Shown here piece after piece: positions 10,901 to 17,998 of a stretch of DNA of 64,000 nucleotides. Below the pieces are notes generated by a model. The model searched no databases, had not been told where the DNA came from, and saw only the letters and a list, made by a program, of their open reading frames with translations. Position numbers and translations under genes: made by a program. How positions within the stretch are numbered: the stretch's first letter is position 1; each line of letters opens with the position of its first letter. This DNA comes from JACDEA01 sp963742585 (lineage in GTDB: Bacteria; Actinomycetota; Acidimicrobiia; Acidimicrobiales; JACDEA01): the NCBI GenBank assembly GCA_963742585.1, contig CAVUMI010000009.1, forward strand, positions 930,001 to 994,000, given 5' to 3'.

Positions 10901-11310
10901 TGCCCACCGTGACCGATCGAGCGCAGCCGGGCGCACCGGTTCAGCGCCGCGCCCTGATACGTACCGTCTGGCCGAACATCGGCCTCGCCGGTGTGGAGGG
11001 CAATCCGCAGGCGGATCTCCGCTCCTGCTGGCCACGGCTCGTCGGCCAGCCGCTGTTGGATGTCGAGAGCGCAAGCCGCGGCGTCTGACGCCCGCGAGAA
11101 CACCGACACGGAGCTGTCGCCCTCGCCCTGTTCGAGCGGCAGCGTGCCCGCGTGACGCGACGTCGAGTCGGAGATGATCTGTTCCCTGCGTGCCAACGCC
11201 ACCGACGCCGCGCCGGGATCGTCCTGCCAGAGGCGCGACGAGCCCTCCACGTCGGTCAGCACCAACGTGAGCGTTCGTGCCTGAAGCCAATTCGGCGGGT
11301 CGGCCATCAT
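7975..11310 (-). CDS. Nucleotide cyclase-domain / NB-ARC ATPase / TPR / LuxR regulator
   Basis: A large regulator of about 1,111 residues. An N-terminal class III cyclase-like domain (LTLVLTDVEGSSRLW onward, about residues 12-185) is followed by a STAND-type ATPase with Walker A GAGGCGKT at residues 231-238, a long helical TPR-like sensor region, and a C-terminal LuxR helix-turn-helix (LTPTELQVVELVTSGLTNPQ to TKLGVSTRSELA). I chose the ATG of MMADPPNWLQ because it starts just before the cyclase domain; upstream sequence in the frame looks non-coding. Proteins of this layout are common in actinobacteria and their signals are mostly unknown. It is divergent from the SnoaL-like gene. Confidence 0.9.
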   Translation of the reverse strand: MMADPPNWLQARTLTLVLTDVEGSSRLWQDDPGAASVALARREQIISDSTSRHAGTLPLEQGEGDSSVSVFSRASDAAACALDIQQRLADEPWPAGAEIRLRIALHTGEADVRPDGTYQGAALNRCARLRSIGHGGQVLVSQATYEVLVDGLADNVLLRDLGVHHLRDLTRPEHVWQLGPSEGCDTFPPLRSVEPVANNLPVPLTSFVGRDVEVDTVSTLVGDSRLVTLTGAGGCGKTRLALAVAANVADNHPDGICWVDLAPLSDPTLVPAALAGVLGLPESPMEPIADTVAGYLSQRRALVGLDNCEHLIEACAALAAALIEACAGVTVLATSRELLGLNGETAWAVPPMSLPHDGELMDSESVRLFVDRARSSRPNFAMTDENAASVAEICTRLDGIPLAIELAAARTRLLTVGEIAEGLADRFHLLTGGGRSALPRQRTLEGSVDWSHDLLGRTEQAVLRRLAVFPGGFTLNEAEAVCAGDEVTTQSVLDLLSTLVDRSLVQVVDDAGALTRYRLLETIRDYARHKLTDAGEAAETRDRHLDYYVAFAERAAAGLEGSDTLTWLARVDAEIDNLRAALDWSTESASRGRGVRLVRLLTLYWFARSDLAIGRARLEATLAGPRRDDVDRAGALSALCVVCYRAGDMAKATRFGDEAVAIGRRLGDAATLGRALHWRGWARCWGEADLQGGWSDFQEAQATLRQTDDHLFQALNLALLAWSYVDTSEASRARDLLDEALALTDAADVPHARCYCLLIRGQLDTLEGRIDAATARLDEALELANAIGDHYAEIFARGFLAYAHLFGGRYAESRDLCEHGLRVALDNRSPMGEGFMRMALGHLAFADGALDVAEDQLGTSFQLFTIVWQGAAAMCRALHAQVAAARSQPAEAGQRAAEAIRLAQKTDTVNAIAWALIGQASLARLDGDPHRAEDLLHDVADLAHQTGRVFFMGDVLEDLAAALADQDRFEDAARLLGAAHGLRDAIGLPRFPVHAASHETCTAVVRSGLGAAAFDDAWAAGAALTLDDAIAYARRGRGHRKRPTHGWESLTPTELQVVELVTSGLTNPQIGERLFVSKRTVQTHVAHVFTKLGVSTRSELAATAAGRRPVE

Positions 11311-11416
11311 GCCTCCAGCAGGAGAGAGCCAACCGCGATCCTCGCGCGGATCGGCTGCGGCAACATCCGCCAGATGGCGGATGTACCGGCGACCGCCCGC
11401 TGGCACACTCGGGCAC

Positions 11417-11863
11417 ATGACGCAGTTGACGACCCGGTTCACCGACATGACGCGCGAGCAGTTCCAAGCTCATCTCGACGAGAGGAGCGTGAATACCCAT
11501 GATGCAGCGAGGGTGGCGACGTTCTTCTCCGAGAACGGCATCCAACGGCGAGTGCCGACCGGCGAGACGGCGACGGGCAGGGATGCCATCCGGTCGGCGA
11601 TGGAGGAGTTGTTCGCTGCGTTCCCCGATGTCCATCTCGAGGTGAGCGATCTGTTCTCGACCGAGAACCGCATGTGCGTCCAGTGCACCATCACCGGCAC
11701 GCACGAGGGCGATTTCGGCGGGCTCCCGCCGACCCGCCGCCGGATGGAGTACGACGTTTGTCTGCTCTTCCGCTTCGGCGACGACGGGCTCGTGGAAGAA
11801 GAGATCGTGTATTGGGACGGCGCGACGATGCTTCGTCAGCTCGGCGTGCTCCCCGAGGTCTGA
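11417..11863 (+). CDS. SnoaL-like / NTF2-fold protein
   Basis: A 148-residue protein of the SnoaL-like polyketide-cyclase superfamily. Typical elements are RDAIRSAMEELFAAFPDVHLEV, GTHEGDFGGLPPTRRRMEYD and a final FRFGDDGLVEEEIVYWD. Members form small cone-shaped barrels and act as cyclases, isomerases or binding proteins. No catalytic residues can be assigned with confidence. The start MTQLTTRF was preferred over an in-frame upstream ATG that would overlap the divergent regulator. The next gene follows after 35 bases. Confidence 0.8.
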   Translation: MTQLTTRFTDMTREQFQAHLDERSVNTHDAARVATFFSENGIQRRVPTGETATGRDAIRSAMEELFAAFPDVHLEVSDLFSTENRMCVQCTITGTHEGDFGGLPPTRRRMEYDVCLLFRFGDDGLVEEEIVYWDGATMLRQLGVLPEV

Positions 11864-11898
11864 GCCGTCGAACACACATCGACAACAAGGAGGAAGTT

Positions 11899-12180
11899 AT
11901 GCATGCAGTGCGAGTCGGCGTTGAGATCGACAAGGAACGAGTAGAGCAGGCGCGACAGCTGCTCAACGACTTCGGCGTGCCGACCGCGAAGCAGCTCCCG
12001 GGCTTCGTGAGCGGGACGTGGTGTCTGTCGACTGACGGCAGTCACGGCGAGAGCCTCGTGATCTTCGAGAGCGAGGAGGCCGCTGCCGGCGGGGCCAGTC
12101 GTTTTGCACAAGGCCCGCCCCCCGATGCTCCCGTCAAGTTCGTGTCAGCCGAGGTCTACGAAGTCCTAGCCACGGTGTGA
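11899..12180 (+). CDS. Small hypothetical protein, probable dimeric alpha/beta barrel
   Basis: A 93-residue protein with a strong AAGGAGGAA ribosome site 7 bases before the ATG. The pattern VRVGVEIDKERVEQARQLL, then FVSGTWCLS, SLVIFESEEAAA and a final VSAEVYEVLATV resembles ABM/YCII-type ferredoxin-like barrels, which bind small molecules or act as monooxygenase-like enzymes. It has the same general style as the frameshifted small gene near 14.1 kb, which also ends in SAEV plus a short strand. It may be cotranscribed with the SnoaL-like gene. No specific function can be assigned. Confidence 0.7.
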   Translation: MHAVRVGVEIDKERVEQARQLLNDFGVPTAKQLPGFVSGTWCLSTDGSHGESLVIFESEEAAAGGASRFAQGPPPDAPVKFVSAEVYEVLATV

Positions 12181-12213
12181 ACCGTTCGCGGATAGGCGAC
12201 CTCAATTCGATCC
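12172..12213 (+). repeat. Dispersed repeat family B, copy 1
   Basis: A 42-bp sequence that recurs at 24481-24522 with only about five differences. It starts with the hairpin ACGGT-gtga-ACCGT and ends GACCTCAATTCGATCC. This copy overlaps the last three codons, including the stop, of the small gene before it. The ending resembles the bases just before several copies of repeat family A. Confidence 0.75.
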
Positions 12214-12260
12214 GGGGAATGCTACGCGCCTCCTACCGCGGACTCATCTAGGTGCCCGAG

Positions 12261-12705
12261 TCAGCGGACTTCGACGCAGCGTGTGCTTGTGTCAATCGGC
12301 TCGCCCACATTGAGCTTGCCGTTCTCGAACGCGCGAAGCGTGAATTTGTATTCGCCCGGCTCGATCTCCTCGAGGAAGTCGGCCTTCATGTCCGTGGTGA
12401 CATCGACGACTTTGCGCTGTGGTCCGAACGGCACCCGGCCGACGAGTCTCGCTTCTAGGCCGCTCGTCGTGACCAGCACACCGACATCGGCCTCACCGCG
12501 TGAGCCGGAACATGAGGGTGCCCGATCGACCCGAAAACGCGACGCGGTAGGACTCGATGACGTTCCCGGGGCCTTCCGACTCGGCGCACTCCGTCGCGCT
12601 CGCGGTGGTGGTCGTCGTGTTCTCGTCATCGTCGCCACAACTGGCAAGAATCCCTACGGCCAGTCCGACCAGTACAACCATCGCCCAGCGAGATGCAGTC
12701 CTCAT
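12261..12705 (-). pseudogene. Small putative lipoprotein, frameshifted
   Basis: The start MRTASRWAMVVLVGLAVGIL is followed by ASCGDDDEN, a clear lipobox cysteine and acidic linker, then a Thr-rich stretch. The first frame stops after GTLMFRLTR. The adjoining frame continues with GEADVGVLVTTSGLEARLVG and EIEPGEYKFTLRAFENGKL to the C-terminus. A one-base shift near 12,495-12,520 joins them into about 147 residues. The C-terminal part looks like a small beta-sandwich. Whether the shift is real or a read error is open. Family unknown. Confidence 0.6.
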
Positions 12706-12798
12706 GGCGCCTCCGATCCCGCGGATCGACGCATACTGTCGCCAGGGGCAGGGGAGCGCAATCGGCAGGGGCCGCGGAGCGTTAGGCGCCAGTTGGAT

Positions 12799-12850
12799 CC
12801 GTGTCCTTAACGGTGCAATCGCCCCTCCGACACCGAGCTGAACCCCACGG
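12799..12850 (+). repeat. tRNA-end-like repeat family A, copy 1 (with 3' extension)
   Basis: The core starts CCGTGTCCTTAACGG and ends CGCCCCTCCGACAC, followed by CGAGCTGAACCCCACGG. The end matches the T-arm 3' strand and acceptor end of the tRNA-Leu at 7.8 kb. It lies between the lipoprotein gene and the next SnoaL-like gene, in a gap of about 345 bases that otherwise holds only the degenerate copy that follows. Confidence 0.85.
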
Positions 12851-12906
12851 AATCGGCCGTCGCGTCCACGCCGATCACGCTCGTGCCGAGTCGGACTTCG
12901 CGTCGA

Positions 12907-12942
12907 TGCGTGTGTCATGGTTGTTGATAGCCCCTCCGACGA
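12907..12942 (+). repeat. Degenerate repeat family A copy
   Basis: GATGCGTGTGTCATGG and GATAGCCCCTCCGAC align with the two ends of family A, while the middle has drifted. It lies about 75 bases after a well-preserved copy. Confidence 0.4.
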
Positions 12943-13050
12943 CGGAAGCCAGCAAGATCAAGGGCCTGTGGTGGCACGAGCGCTCCTCCGCCCGACGGAT
13001 GGACATCACCACTAGGAGCGCCGCAGCGCGGGAACGGGCAGCATGGGCGA

Positions 13051-13452
13051 ATGCACGACCATGAACGACTGGTCCGAGCCCTTGATGAGGCCGCTCGGAC
13101 AAAGAACTACGAGGCGCTCGAACCGTTGCTCGCTCCGGACGTACGGGCCATCTCGCCGTCGTACGACCTCCACTCGGCCGGAGAGCTGATCGAAGCGCTG
13201 CGGTCCCAGAACGCCACGGCGGAGGACATCTCGACTGAGCTCACTGTCGATGTGATCGGTGACAAGGTGTTCTGGGAGTCGAAATGGCGCGGCACCTTCG
13301 CCGGCCTCGGAAAGCAGATCGTGCTTGCGGGGCTTTCTGTGGGCATCGTCAAGGATGGCCGTTTGACGCACATCCGCCAGTACTGGGACAACCTGTCGGT
13401 GATGACAGAGCTCGGCGTTGTGTCCTCCCAGACGCCGTCCGAGGGTGCATGA
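13051..13452 (+). CDS. SnoaL-like / NTF2-fold protein
   Basis: A 133-residue protein starting MHDHERLVRALDEA. The layout of helix, LLAPDVRAISPSYDL, EALRSQNATAEDI, then beta strands (DKVFWESKWRGTF, VGIVKDGRLTHIRQYWDN) fits the SnoaL/NTF2 fold used by small-molecule isomerases and related proteins. No known active-site set is evident. It is convergent with another SnoaL-like gene after a 41-base gap. Confidence 0.75.
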   Translation: MHDHERLVRALDEAARTKNYEALEPLLAPDVRAISPSYDLHSAGELIEALRSQNATAEDISTELTVDVIGDKVFWESKWRGTFAGLGKQIVLAGLSVGIVKDGRLTHIRQYWDNLSVMTELGVVSSQTPSEGA

Positions 13453-13493
13453 CGTCGGCGCTCTGACACGCGGGGTCGCTCGGAGGGTTCGTC

Positions 13494-13898
13494 CTAGGTC
13501 ACGGGCACCTGTTGCCCTTGCGGGGCGACACCCCAGCCCAGCTGAGCCAGCATGGCGATGAAGTTCGTTCCCAGCCAGGTGTCTAGGAGCATGCCGTCGG
13601 CGTCGAGCTGGAACGCCAACAGGATCGACGCCTCCATCGGACGGTGCGTCGCCTCCTGCACCATCAGCCAGGGGCCCTCGTGGGTTCCGGACATCTCGAG
13701 GAAGACGACGACACGATCTGACTCGGCGATCGCCCACCGCACCTCGAAACGCAGATCGGGAAAGCCACTCAAGAGACGACGAAGTGTTGCGTCGATGTCA
13801 GGGTTGGTCGTGAACCTCCCGAGGGCCGACGCGTCGTGCGAGTTGATGACCTCCTCGAACAGCGCGAGCACGCGGGACTTGTTCTCGTCGGGCGTCAT
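13494..13898 (-). CDS. SnoaL-like / ester cyclase family protein
   Basis: A 134-residue protein with the SnoaL pattern: VLALFEEVINSHDASALGRF, then DATLRRLLSGFPDLRFEVRW, FLEMSGTHEGPW and FQLDADGMLLDTWLGTNF. The sequence GTHEGP marks the beta hairpin common to this superfamily. It reads toward the preceding SnoaL-like gene and they share little sequence, so they are unlikely to be a recent duplication. Substrate unknown. Confidence 0.78.
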   Translation of the reverse strand: MTPDENKSRVLALFEEVINSHDASALGRFTTNPDIDATLRRLLSGFPDLRFEVRWAIAESDRVVVFLEMSGTHEGPWLMVQEATHRPMEASILLAFQLDADGMLLDTWLGTNFIAMLAQLGWGVAPQGQQVPVT

Positions 13899-13991
13899 CC
13901 CTCGAGTCTGCCGGAACTGCCTGAGCGAGGAGACGAGAGCCGCCGACGTATGGTGCGAGATCGCGCGGTACGACGTGATCTCCGAGGGGAG

Positions 13992-14257
13992 TCACACAGT
14001 GCGTTGAATCTCCATCACCTCGGCCGAGACGAGCGTGACGCTGGCGTACGGCGGTACGCAGAAGCCGTCAACAGCGGCCTGGGCCTCGTCGGCTGTGGTG
14101 AACACGGCGATGGTGAGACCCGTCGTGTCGTTCCGCATCCAGGAGCCTCTGACAAAGCCGGGCTCTGCCAAAGTGCGTCGACGACCACGTCGAGATCGGC
14201 GCCGACGTCGCCCTCGAAGTCCTGCTTGTATGCCACCTCATAGGCGGCTGCGTGCAT
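13992..14257 (-). pseudogene. Small alpha/beta protein, frameshifted
   Basis: A GGAGGAGA ribosome site precedes the ATG. The first frame reads MHAAAYEVAYKQDFEGDVGA then DLDVVVDALWQSPAL. After a one-base shift near 14,150 the next frame gives GSWMRNDTTGLTIAVF, TTADEAQAAVDGFCVPPY and SAEVMEIQRTV before a TGA. Together they make about 87 residues. The two-strand, two-helix pattern resembles the 93-residue protein near 11.9 kb. Function unknown. The frameshift may be a sequence error. Confidence 0.6.
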
Positions 14258-14348
14258 TGGAGGTCTCCTCCGCAATGTTCCTGGGCGATGCGGACGGTCT
14301 AGCCGACTGACGACATGTCTGGTCGGGTACCTACACGGGGACTTTGAT

Positions 14349-14400
14349 CCGTGTCCTCAACGGTGCCATCGCCCCTCCGCCACCGAGCTGAACCCCCACG
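14349..14400 (+). repeat. Repeat family A, copy 2 (with 3' extension)
   Basis: The core begins CCGTGTCCTCAACGG and ends GCCCCTCCGCCAC, followed by CGAGCTGAACCCCCACG. It directly precedes the first toxin-antitoxin unit. Confidence 0.85.
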
Positions 14401-14437
14401 GCCGTCGAGCGCGCACGTGCGGCGTGCACCGTCGCTC

Positions 14438-14463
14438 GTATATCTGAAGTAGTTCAGATATAC
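14438..14463 (+). promoter_or_regulatory. Perfect inverted-repeat operator of the toxin-antitoxin unit
   Basis: Arms GTATATCTGAA and TTCAGATATAC are a perfect 11-bp inverted repeat around GTAG. The repeat ends 7 bases before the antitoxin ATG. It is AT-rich in a GC-rich region and includes TATA elements. Type II antitoxins usually bind such palindromes to repress their own operon, so this is a likely autoregulatory site. The second, broken copy of the unit at 23.1 kb keeps only the left arm and part of the right arm. Confidence 0.75.
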
Positions 14464-14470
14464 TTCCGGC

Positions 14471-14926
14471 ATGCGACTGATCGAGCGGCCGTTCTCTGAC
14501 CTCCTCCGCCAGCCTAAGGACGTCACCGACGACGTCGAGGACGGCGACGTTCTGCTTCGCCGTCGCGACGAGCCCGACCTCCGTCTCACACGGGCGGACC
14601 GTGAGGCCCAGCGCGCCGACACGTTCGCTGGGATAGGGCGAGCGCTCCGGAACCTCGCAGTGCACAATCCTGTCGCGCTGAACCAGGCCCTTGGCGACGC
14701 GTTCCCGTGGCTCGAGTTCCTCCCGCCGCATGATCGACGCCTCTTCCTCGATGAGTTCTCACGTGTCGTCACGGCCGCTACGGCGATCGACAACTACGAG
14801 GCCCTCGGCCAACTGGTCCGGGAGTGGCGCGCAACGGCAGAAGTGCACTCCGACCCGAAGCTTCTTCGTCGGCTCCGGCGCCCATTGACCGCGTCAGGGG
14901 AGCGCGTCACGCTGCCGAAGGGCTGA
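14471..14926 (+). CDS. Probable antitoxin of a RelE-type toxin-antitoxin pair (DUF6247-like)
   Basis: A 151-residue soluble protein. The first 50 residues (MRLIERPFSDLLRQPKDVTD, VLLRRRDEPDLRL) look like an antitoxin DNA-binding and neutralising region of the Phd/YefM style. The C-terminal half (AFPWLEFLPPHDRRLFLDEF, NYEALGQLVREWRATAEVHS) resembles the actinobacterial DUF6247 domain found next to RelE toxins. It starts just after a perfect palindrome and ends 2 bases before the toxin's TTG codon. The antitoxin role is inferred from this arrangement. A decayed duplicate lies at 23.1 kb. Confidence 0.72.
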   Translation: MRLIERPFSDLLRQPKDVTDDVEDGDVLLRRRDEPDLRLTRADREAQRADTFAGIGRALRNLAVHNPVALNQALGDAFPWLEFLPPHDRRLFLDEFSRVVTAATAIDNYEALGQLVREWRATAEVHSDPKLLRRLRRPLTASGERVTLPKG

Positions 14927-14928
14927 CT

Positions 14929-15273
14929 TTGCCGAAACGCCGAGAGCGCGTTGCGCCACCGCCTGCGAAGGGCGGCTGGGACCTGCGGTACGGCACGACC
15001 GAGGCCGCGAAGGGATGGGAGAAACTGTGCGCCGCGGCTCCAGCTAACTGCCGCGTCGCGTGGGACAAAATCACCCTCGATCCTCGCGAACGCATGGACC
15101 GACAGCATCCCCTCAAGGGAAGCCTCGGTCGTCGCTCAGTCAATGGCGAGGACCTCGAGCAATGGCAGTACGAGGTGACGGCTGGCGGTCGTCTTTGGTA
15201 CTGCATCGACGACAGCACACGCACGGTATGGCTGACTGAGGCGATGCCAGGTCACCCCAAGTCCACCGAGTGA
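14929..15273 (+). CDS. RelE/ParE-superfamily toxin (probable)
   Basis: A 114-residue basic protein. The TTG start (LPKRRERVAPPPAKGGWDLR) was chosen because it follows the antitoxin stop by two bases and is conserved in the second copy. Later features are AAKGWEKLCAAAPANCRVAW, DRQHPLKGSLGRR, LEQWQYEVTAGGRLWYCID and RTVWLTEAMPGHPKSTE, the RelE-like pattern of actinobacterial StbE/RelE toxins that cleave mRNA on the ribosome. Catalytic residues cannot be assigned with certainty. The unit is followed by a repeat family A copy after about 60 bases. Confidence 0.75.
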   Translation: MPKRRERVAPPPAKGGWDLRYGTTEAAKGWEKLCAAAPANCRVAWDKITLDPRERMDRQHPLKGSLGRRSVNGEDLEQWQYEVTAGGRLWYCIDDSTRTVWLTEAMPGHPKSTE

Positions 15274-15333
15274 CCCTGCGGTGCGGAGTACTGACGTCGC
15301 CCGGCTTCGGGGACCCTACCTACCCAATTGAAT

Positions 15334-15369
15334 CCGTGTCCTTAGCGGTGCAATCGCCCCCTCCGACAC
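15334..15369 (+). repeat. Repeat family A, copy 3 (with tRNA-like 3' flank)
   Basis: The core begins CCGTGTCCTTAGCGG and ends CCCCTCCGACAC. Nine bases further on, CTTACTGAC matches the sequence found 10 bases after the tRNA-Leu gene. This copy therefore shares the tRNA's downstream flank as well as its 3' end. Confidence 0.85.
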
Positions 15370-15478
15370 GTTCGGAACTTACTGACAGATTGCGAACCAC
15401 CAACGCAAATCGTTCGCGATGTCGCTGGAGAGTCGCGGCCGACTCGGACTCGTGATCCGGCCGCCAGAACTGTCGCGG

Positions 15479-15838
15479 TTACGCCGACTTCGATCGACGC
15501 GCGGCCGAGCTGGTTGCCTTCGCTCGACGACGGGCTGGCGGACGACCCACGAGGGAGATCTTGCGATTCCCCTTCACGACGTTGACTTCAAGCGTGCCGC
15601 CGAGCGCATTGACGTAGTGGTCGAGGACATCGACCGTGACGTTCCGGGAGCGTTCGATGGCAGCAATGCGAGGCTGCGACACTCCGATTCGTTCAGCCAG
15701 TTCGCGCTGGGAGAGCCCGGCTGCCTCGCGTAGGGCGGTCAACCCCGTCGCCAGCCGCAGCTCATCCTCGATCTCGGCAACCCGCACAGGAGCACCTGGC
15801 GCACCGAGGACCTTCTTCTCCCACTTCTTGACACTCAT
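15479..15838 (-). CDS. higA: HigA-type XRE antitoxin
   Basis: A 119-residue protein with an XRE helix-turn-helix (ALREAAGLSQRELAERIG, VSQPRIAAIERSRNVTV, about residues 35-75) after an N-terminal extension that includes VRVAEIEDELRLATGL. The tail is basic. It is the second gene of a toxin-antitoxin pair: its ATG overlaps the toxin stop by four bases. HigA neutralises HigB and represses the operon. The start was set at MSVKKWEKKV because of this overlap. Confidence 0.88.
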   Translation of the reverse strand: MSVKKWEKKVLGAPGAPVRVAEIEDELRLATGLTALREAAGLSQRELAERIGVSQPRIAAIERSRNVTVDVLDHYVNALGGTLEVNVVKGNRKISLVGRPPARRRAKATSSAARRSKSA

Positions 15839-16221
15839 TGTGATCGCTTGCCTTTCGTGCGTTGCTTGATACTCGCCTGGTGTTCGTCGAATCGGTCGTC
15901 GGCGATCGGGATGTTGCGTCGGTACCACCCTCGCCAGTCGTCGCTCTTGTCACCGCCGACAAGCAGAATTGCCCTGCGTTCTTTGTCGAAAGCGAAGAGA
16001 ACCCGAACCTCAGTCCGGCCAGTAGATCCGGGGCGGAGCTCCTTCATGTTCTTGTGGCGGCTGGCCTTGATGGTGTCGACGAGAGGCCGACCGAGGTTTG
16101 GCCCCTCATCTTGGAGAATGCGGATAGCGGCTAGGAGTGCCTCAGCATCGGCTTGATCGAGGTCTTCGGCCCACCTTTCGCACGCCGGATAGAACTGGAC
16201 AACCCAAGTCGCCTTCGGCAC
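15835..16221 (-). CDS. higB: HigB-type RelE/ParE toxin (Gp49-like)
   Basis: A 128-residue toxin with the phage Gp49/HigB pattern: ADAEALLAAIRILQDEGPNL, then HKNMKELRPGSTGRTEVRVL, FAFDKERRAILLVGGDKSDD and GWYRRNIPIADDRFDEH. HigB proteins are ribosome-dependent mRNA endonucleases. The toxin-first gene order is characteristic of hig loci. The unit is transcribed opposite to the neighbouring toxin-antitoxin unit and is bracketed by two repeat family A copies. Confidence 0.9.
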   Translation of the reverse strand: MPKATWVVQFYPACERWAEDLDQADAEALLAAIRILQDEGPNLGRPLVDTIKASRHKNMKELRPGSTGRTEVRVLFAFDKERRAILLVGGDKSDDWRGWYRRNIPIADDRFDEHQASIKQRTKGKRSQ

Positions 16222-16226
16222 CGTCT

Positions 16227-16244
16227 GATAACAATACCATTATC
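16227..16244 (-). promoter_or_regulatory. Probable HigBA operator/promoter
   Basis: GATAA and TTATC are inverted arms around CAATACCA, just upstream of the toxin start. On the coding strand the segment reads GATAATGGTATTGTTATC, which also contains -10-like sequence. An AT-rich palindrome at this place fits an autoregulated toxin-antitoxin promoter. Confidence 0.5.
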
Positions 16245-16299
16245 GGATGCCAGCAGCGCTCCGTTGGGATGAAGGGGTCGGGAGTCACGTCAACTCGAA

Positions 16300-16351
16300 C
16301 CGTGTCCGTAAGGGAGGCAACGCCCCTCCGACACCGAGTTGAACCCCCACG
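16300..16351 (+). repeat. Repeat family A, copy 4 (close to the tRNA, with 3' extension)
   Basis: The core begins CCGTGTCCGTAAGGGAGG and ends CGCCCCTCCGACAC, then CGAGTTGAACCCCCACG. The TGTCCGTAAGGGAG stretch is nearly the tRNA-Leu variable arm (TGCCCGCAAGGGCG), so this copy shows the tRNA relationship especially well. Confidence 0.88.
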
Positions 16352-16530
16352 AGCGCGCAGTGATTCGCGTCACCACGTTTTTCCACTTTGGGAGATTGCG
16401 GCTCGATCGCCGTCGCGGAGGATAAGGTTCGACCGAGACCCCGGACTCGGCAGCGTGACGGGTCGCGACCTAGATCCGGCCGCAACATTCGGATCATTGA
16501 GACCGGCTCCGCGGCCAGGTTGGTCGTGGA

Positions 16531-16690
16531 TCAGCTCGCCACGGCCTGGTAGGCGTTCACTTCTCCGTACCCGTAGAACCCGTTGTGCTGCAGGCCGCCG
16601 CGGCCATCTTCGCGGTTGGTTGGAGGGGCGTTCACTGTCGAGCGTTGATCGCGTTCCGCAGCGTTGCAACTCCTGGCCGGCACCCGTCCC
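16531..16690 (-). pseudogene. Remnant of a subtilisin-family (S8) protease, C-terminal tail
   Basis: The last in-frame stretch reads QHNGFYGYGEVNAYQAVAS and then a stop, which is the typical C-terminal end of S8 serine peptidases (NGFYGYGxVxAYxAV). Just upstream a different frame gives VATLRNAI, also usual there. No catalytic region is present, so this is a truncated and frameshifted relic. The remaining 100-180 bases on each side hold nothing I recognise. Confidence 0.45.
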
Positions 16691-16795
16691 TAGGCCTTAG
16701 TCGCGCGACTGCTCACGGTGGCCCGACGTTCACTGCCTGTCGACAAACAGATCCCCCAGTCGCATACTGCCTATAGATCTTTCGTGGGGGTACCA

Positions 16796-17998
16796 ATGCG
16801 AGGTTTCCGCGTTCTGCTGGTTGCAACCGCGCTTGTCGTCGCCGTCCTGCCGCGCGCGGCCGCTGCCGCTCCAGCGGATCCCTGCGGAGGACGCACTGGC
16901 ACCGCTCCCGTGCTCGTCGTGTTGACGACAAGGCAATCGCTTCAGTCAGCGGTCTGCGGGGTGCGCAACAACGGAACAGTGTTCATCGTCCCCGGCGTAT
17001 ACACACAACAGGTCCGCGTCGTCCGAAAACACGTCCGCATCGTGGGCCTTGGCGACCGGCGACAGCCATCTCGCTGGCCTGAATTTCGAGCCGCGACGCC
17101 AGAGCGCGCGCTAGGGCGCGGCACTGTCACGGTGGGAGACCGTGGCGGGCTCACGCTCAGGCGAATTCGATTCTCGGGCGGGGACACGCAGATCAGCCTC
17201 ACGGGCGCGGCCGACTCGCTGAACCTCAGCCAGGTGCAGTTCCGAGGCGGGTGGGACGGCGTCGTGCAGGATTCACCGACCGCCTCGCTGCAGATCAGCG
17301 AAGCGGGGTTCGTGGGTCAGAAGAACAACGGCGTTTCGGTCAACGATGGTCTCGAGCTGGGGTATATCTGCACCAAGAAGCTGTTCATCACGGACTCGTT
17401 CTTTTGGCAGCAGGCGAACGTTGGCATACTCATCAAGAATTGCGAGCCTCCCGAAGTCGAAGACGGCGAGGCGCTGATCATCGGGTTGCTGCTGCAGAAC
17501 CTTGACCTGCAAGGGCAAGGAGCTGGCGGGCTGCTCGTCATACGCAGCGGACCGTTCGCAGTGGCCAACGTCCATATCCAGAACGCGGCCATTTTCGGGA
17601 TCGCCGCGGTTGGGTCGGATCTCGAGATCCACGACAGTGAAATTGAAGAAACGATCCCGCGGCCGTCCGACGGCTTCTTCGGCGACGGCGTTATCTCGAT
17701 GGCGCTGGGGTCCAGCGAGCCCGGGGGAGTCGAGCGACAAGCTCATGTGACGCTCGATAGCACCCATATCCACAACAGCGCACGCGCCGGCATCTCCGTG
17801 TTCGGCAGCTCCTTGTCGTTCGCGGATACCACGGTGAGTTTCAACGGCTTCGACCTCAACGGTGAGGAATACGGTGGACTTCCCGCCGCATTCCTCAATC
17901 TGGGCGGAAACACCTGCGGTGCCCCGCCCACTCCCAGCGGTTGTGTAGTCCAGAGCTCCGGCATGACGCCACCGCCCTCGCTCGTCGAGCCGATGTAG
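16796..17998 (+). CDS. Secreted right-handed beta-helix protein
   Basis: About 400 residues. The start MRGFRVLLVATALVVAVLPR with AAAAAPADPCGG is a clear Sec signal peptide. The body has successive short beta-strand turns (NNGTVFIVPGVYTQQVRVV, GGLTLRRIRFSGGDTQISL, NNGVSVNDGL, IHNSARAGISVFGSSLSFAD), the pattern of parallel beta-helix proteins such as pectate-lyase-like or DUF1565 families. Such proteins bind or cleave polysaccharides at the cell surface. No catalytic residues could be identified. It stands alone between repeat copies and a stretch without genes. Confidence 0.75.
   Translation: MRGFRVLLVATALVVAVLPRAAAAAPADPCGGRTGTAPVLVVLTTRQSLQSAVCGVRNNGTVFIVPGVYTQQVRVVRKHVRIVGLGDRRQPSRWPEFRAATPERALGRGTVTVGDRGGLTLRRIRFSGGDTQISLTGAADSLNLSQVQFRGGWDGVVQDSPTASLQISEAGFVGQKNNGVSVNDGLELGYICTKKLFITDSFFWQQANVGILIKNCEPPEVEDGEALIIGLLLQNLDLQGQGAGGLLVIRSGPFAVANVHIQNAAIFGIAAVGSDLEIHDSEIEETIPRPSDGFFGDGVISMALGSSEPGGVERQAHVTLDSTHIHNSARAGISVFGSSLSFADTTVSFNGFDLNGEEYGGLPAAFLNLGGNTCGAPPTPSGCVVQSSGMTPPPSLVEPM

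Noticed and set aside
14824..14928. Upstream ATG start for the RelE-type toxin
   Set aside because: It would overlap the antitoxin by about 100 bases and is not needed. The TTG two bases after the antitoxin stop is kept in both copies.
15479..16221. Prophage fragment, from the Gp49-like toxin
   Set aside because: Only the HigBA pair is present, with its own operator; no phage structural, lysis or integrase gene is near.
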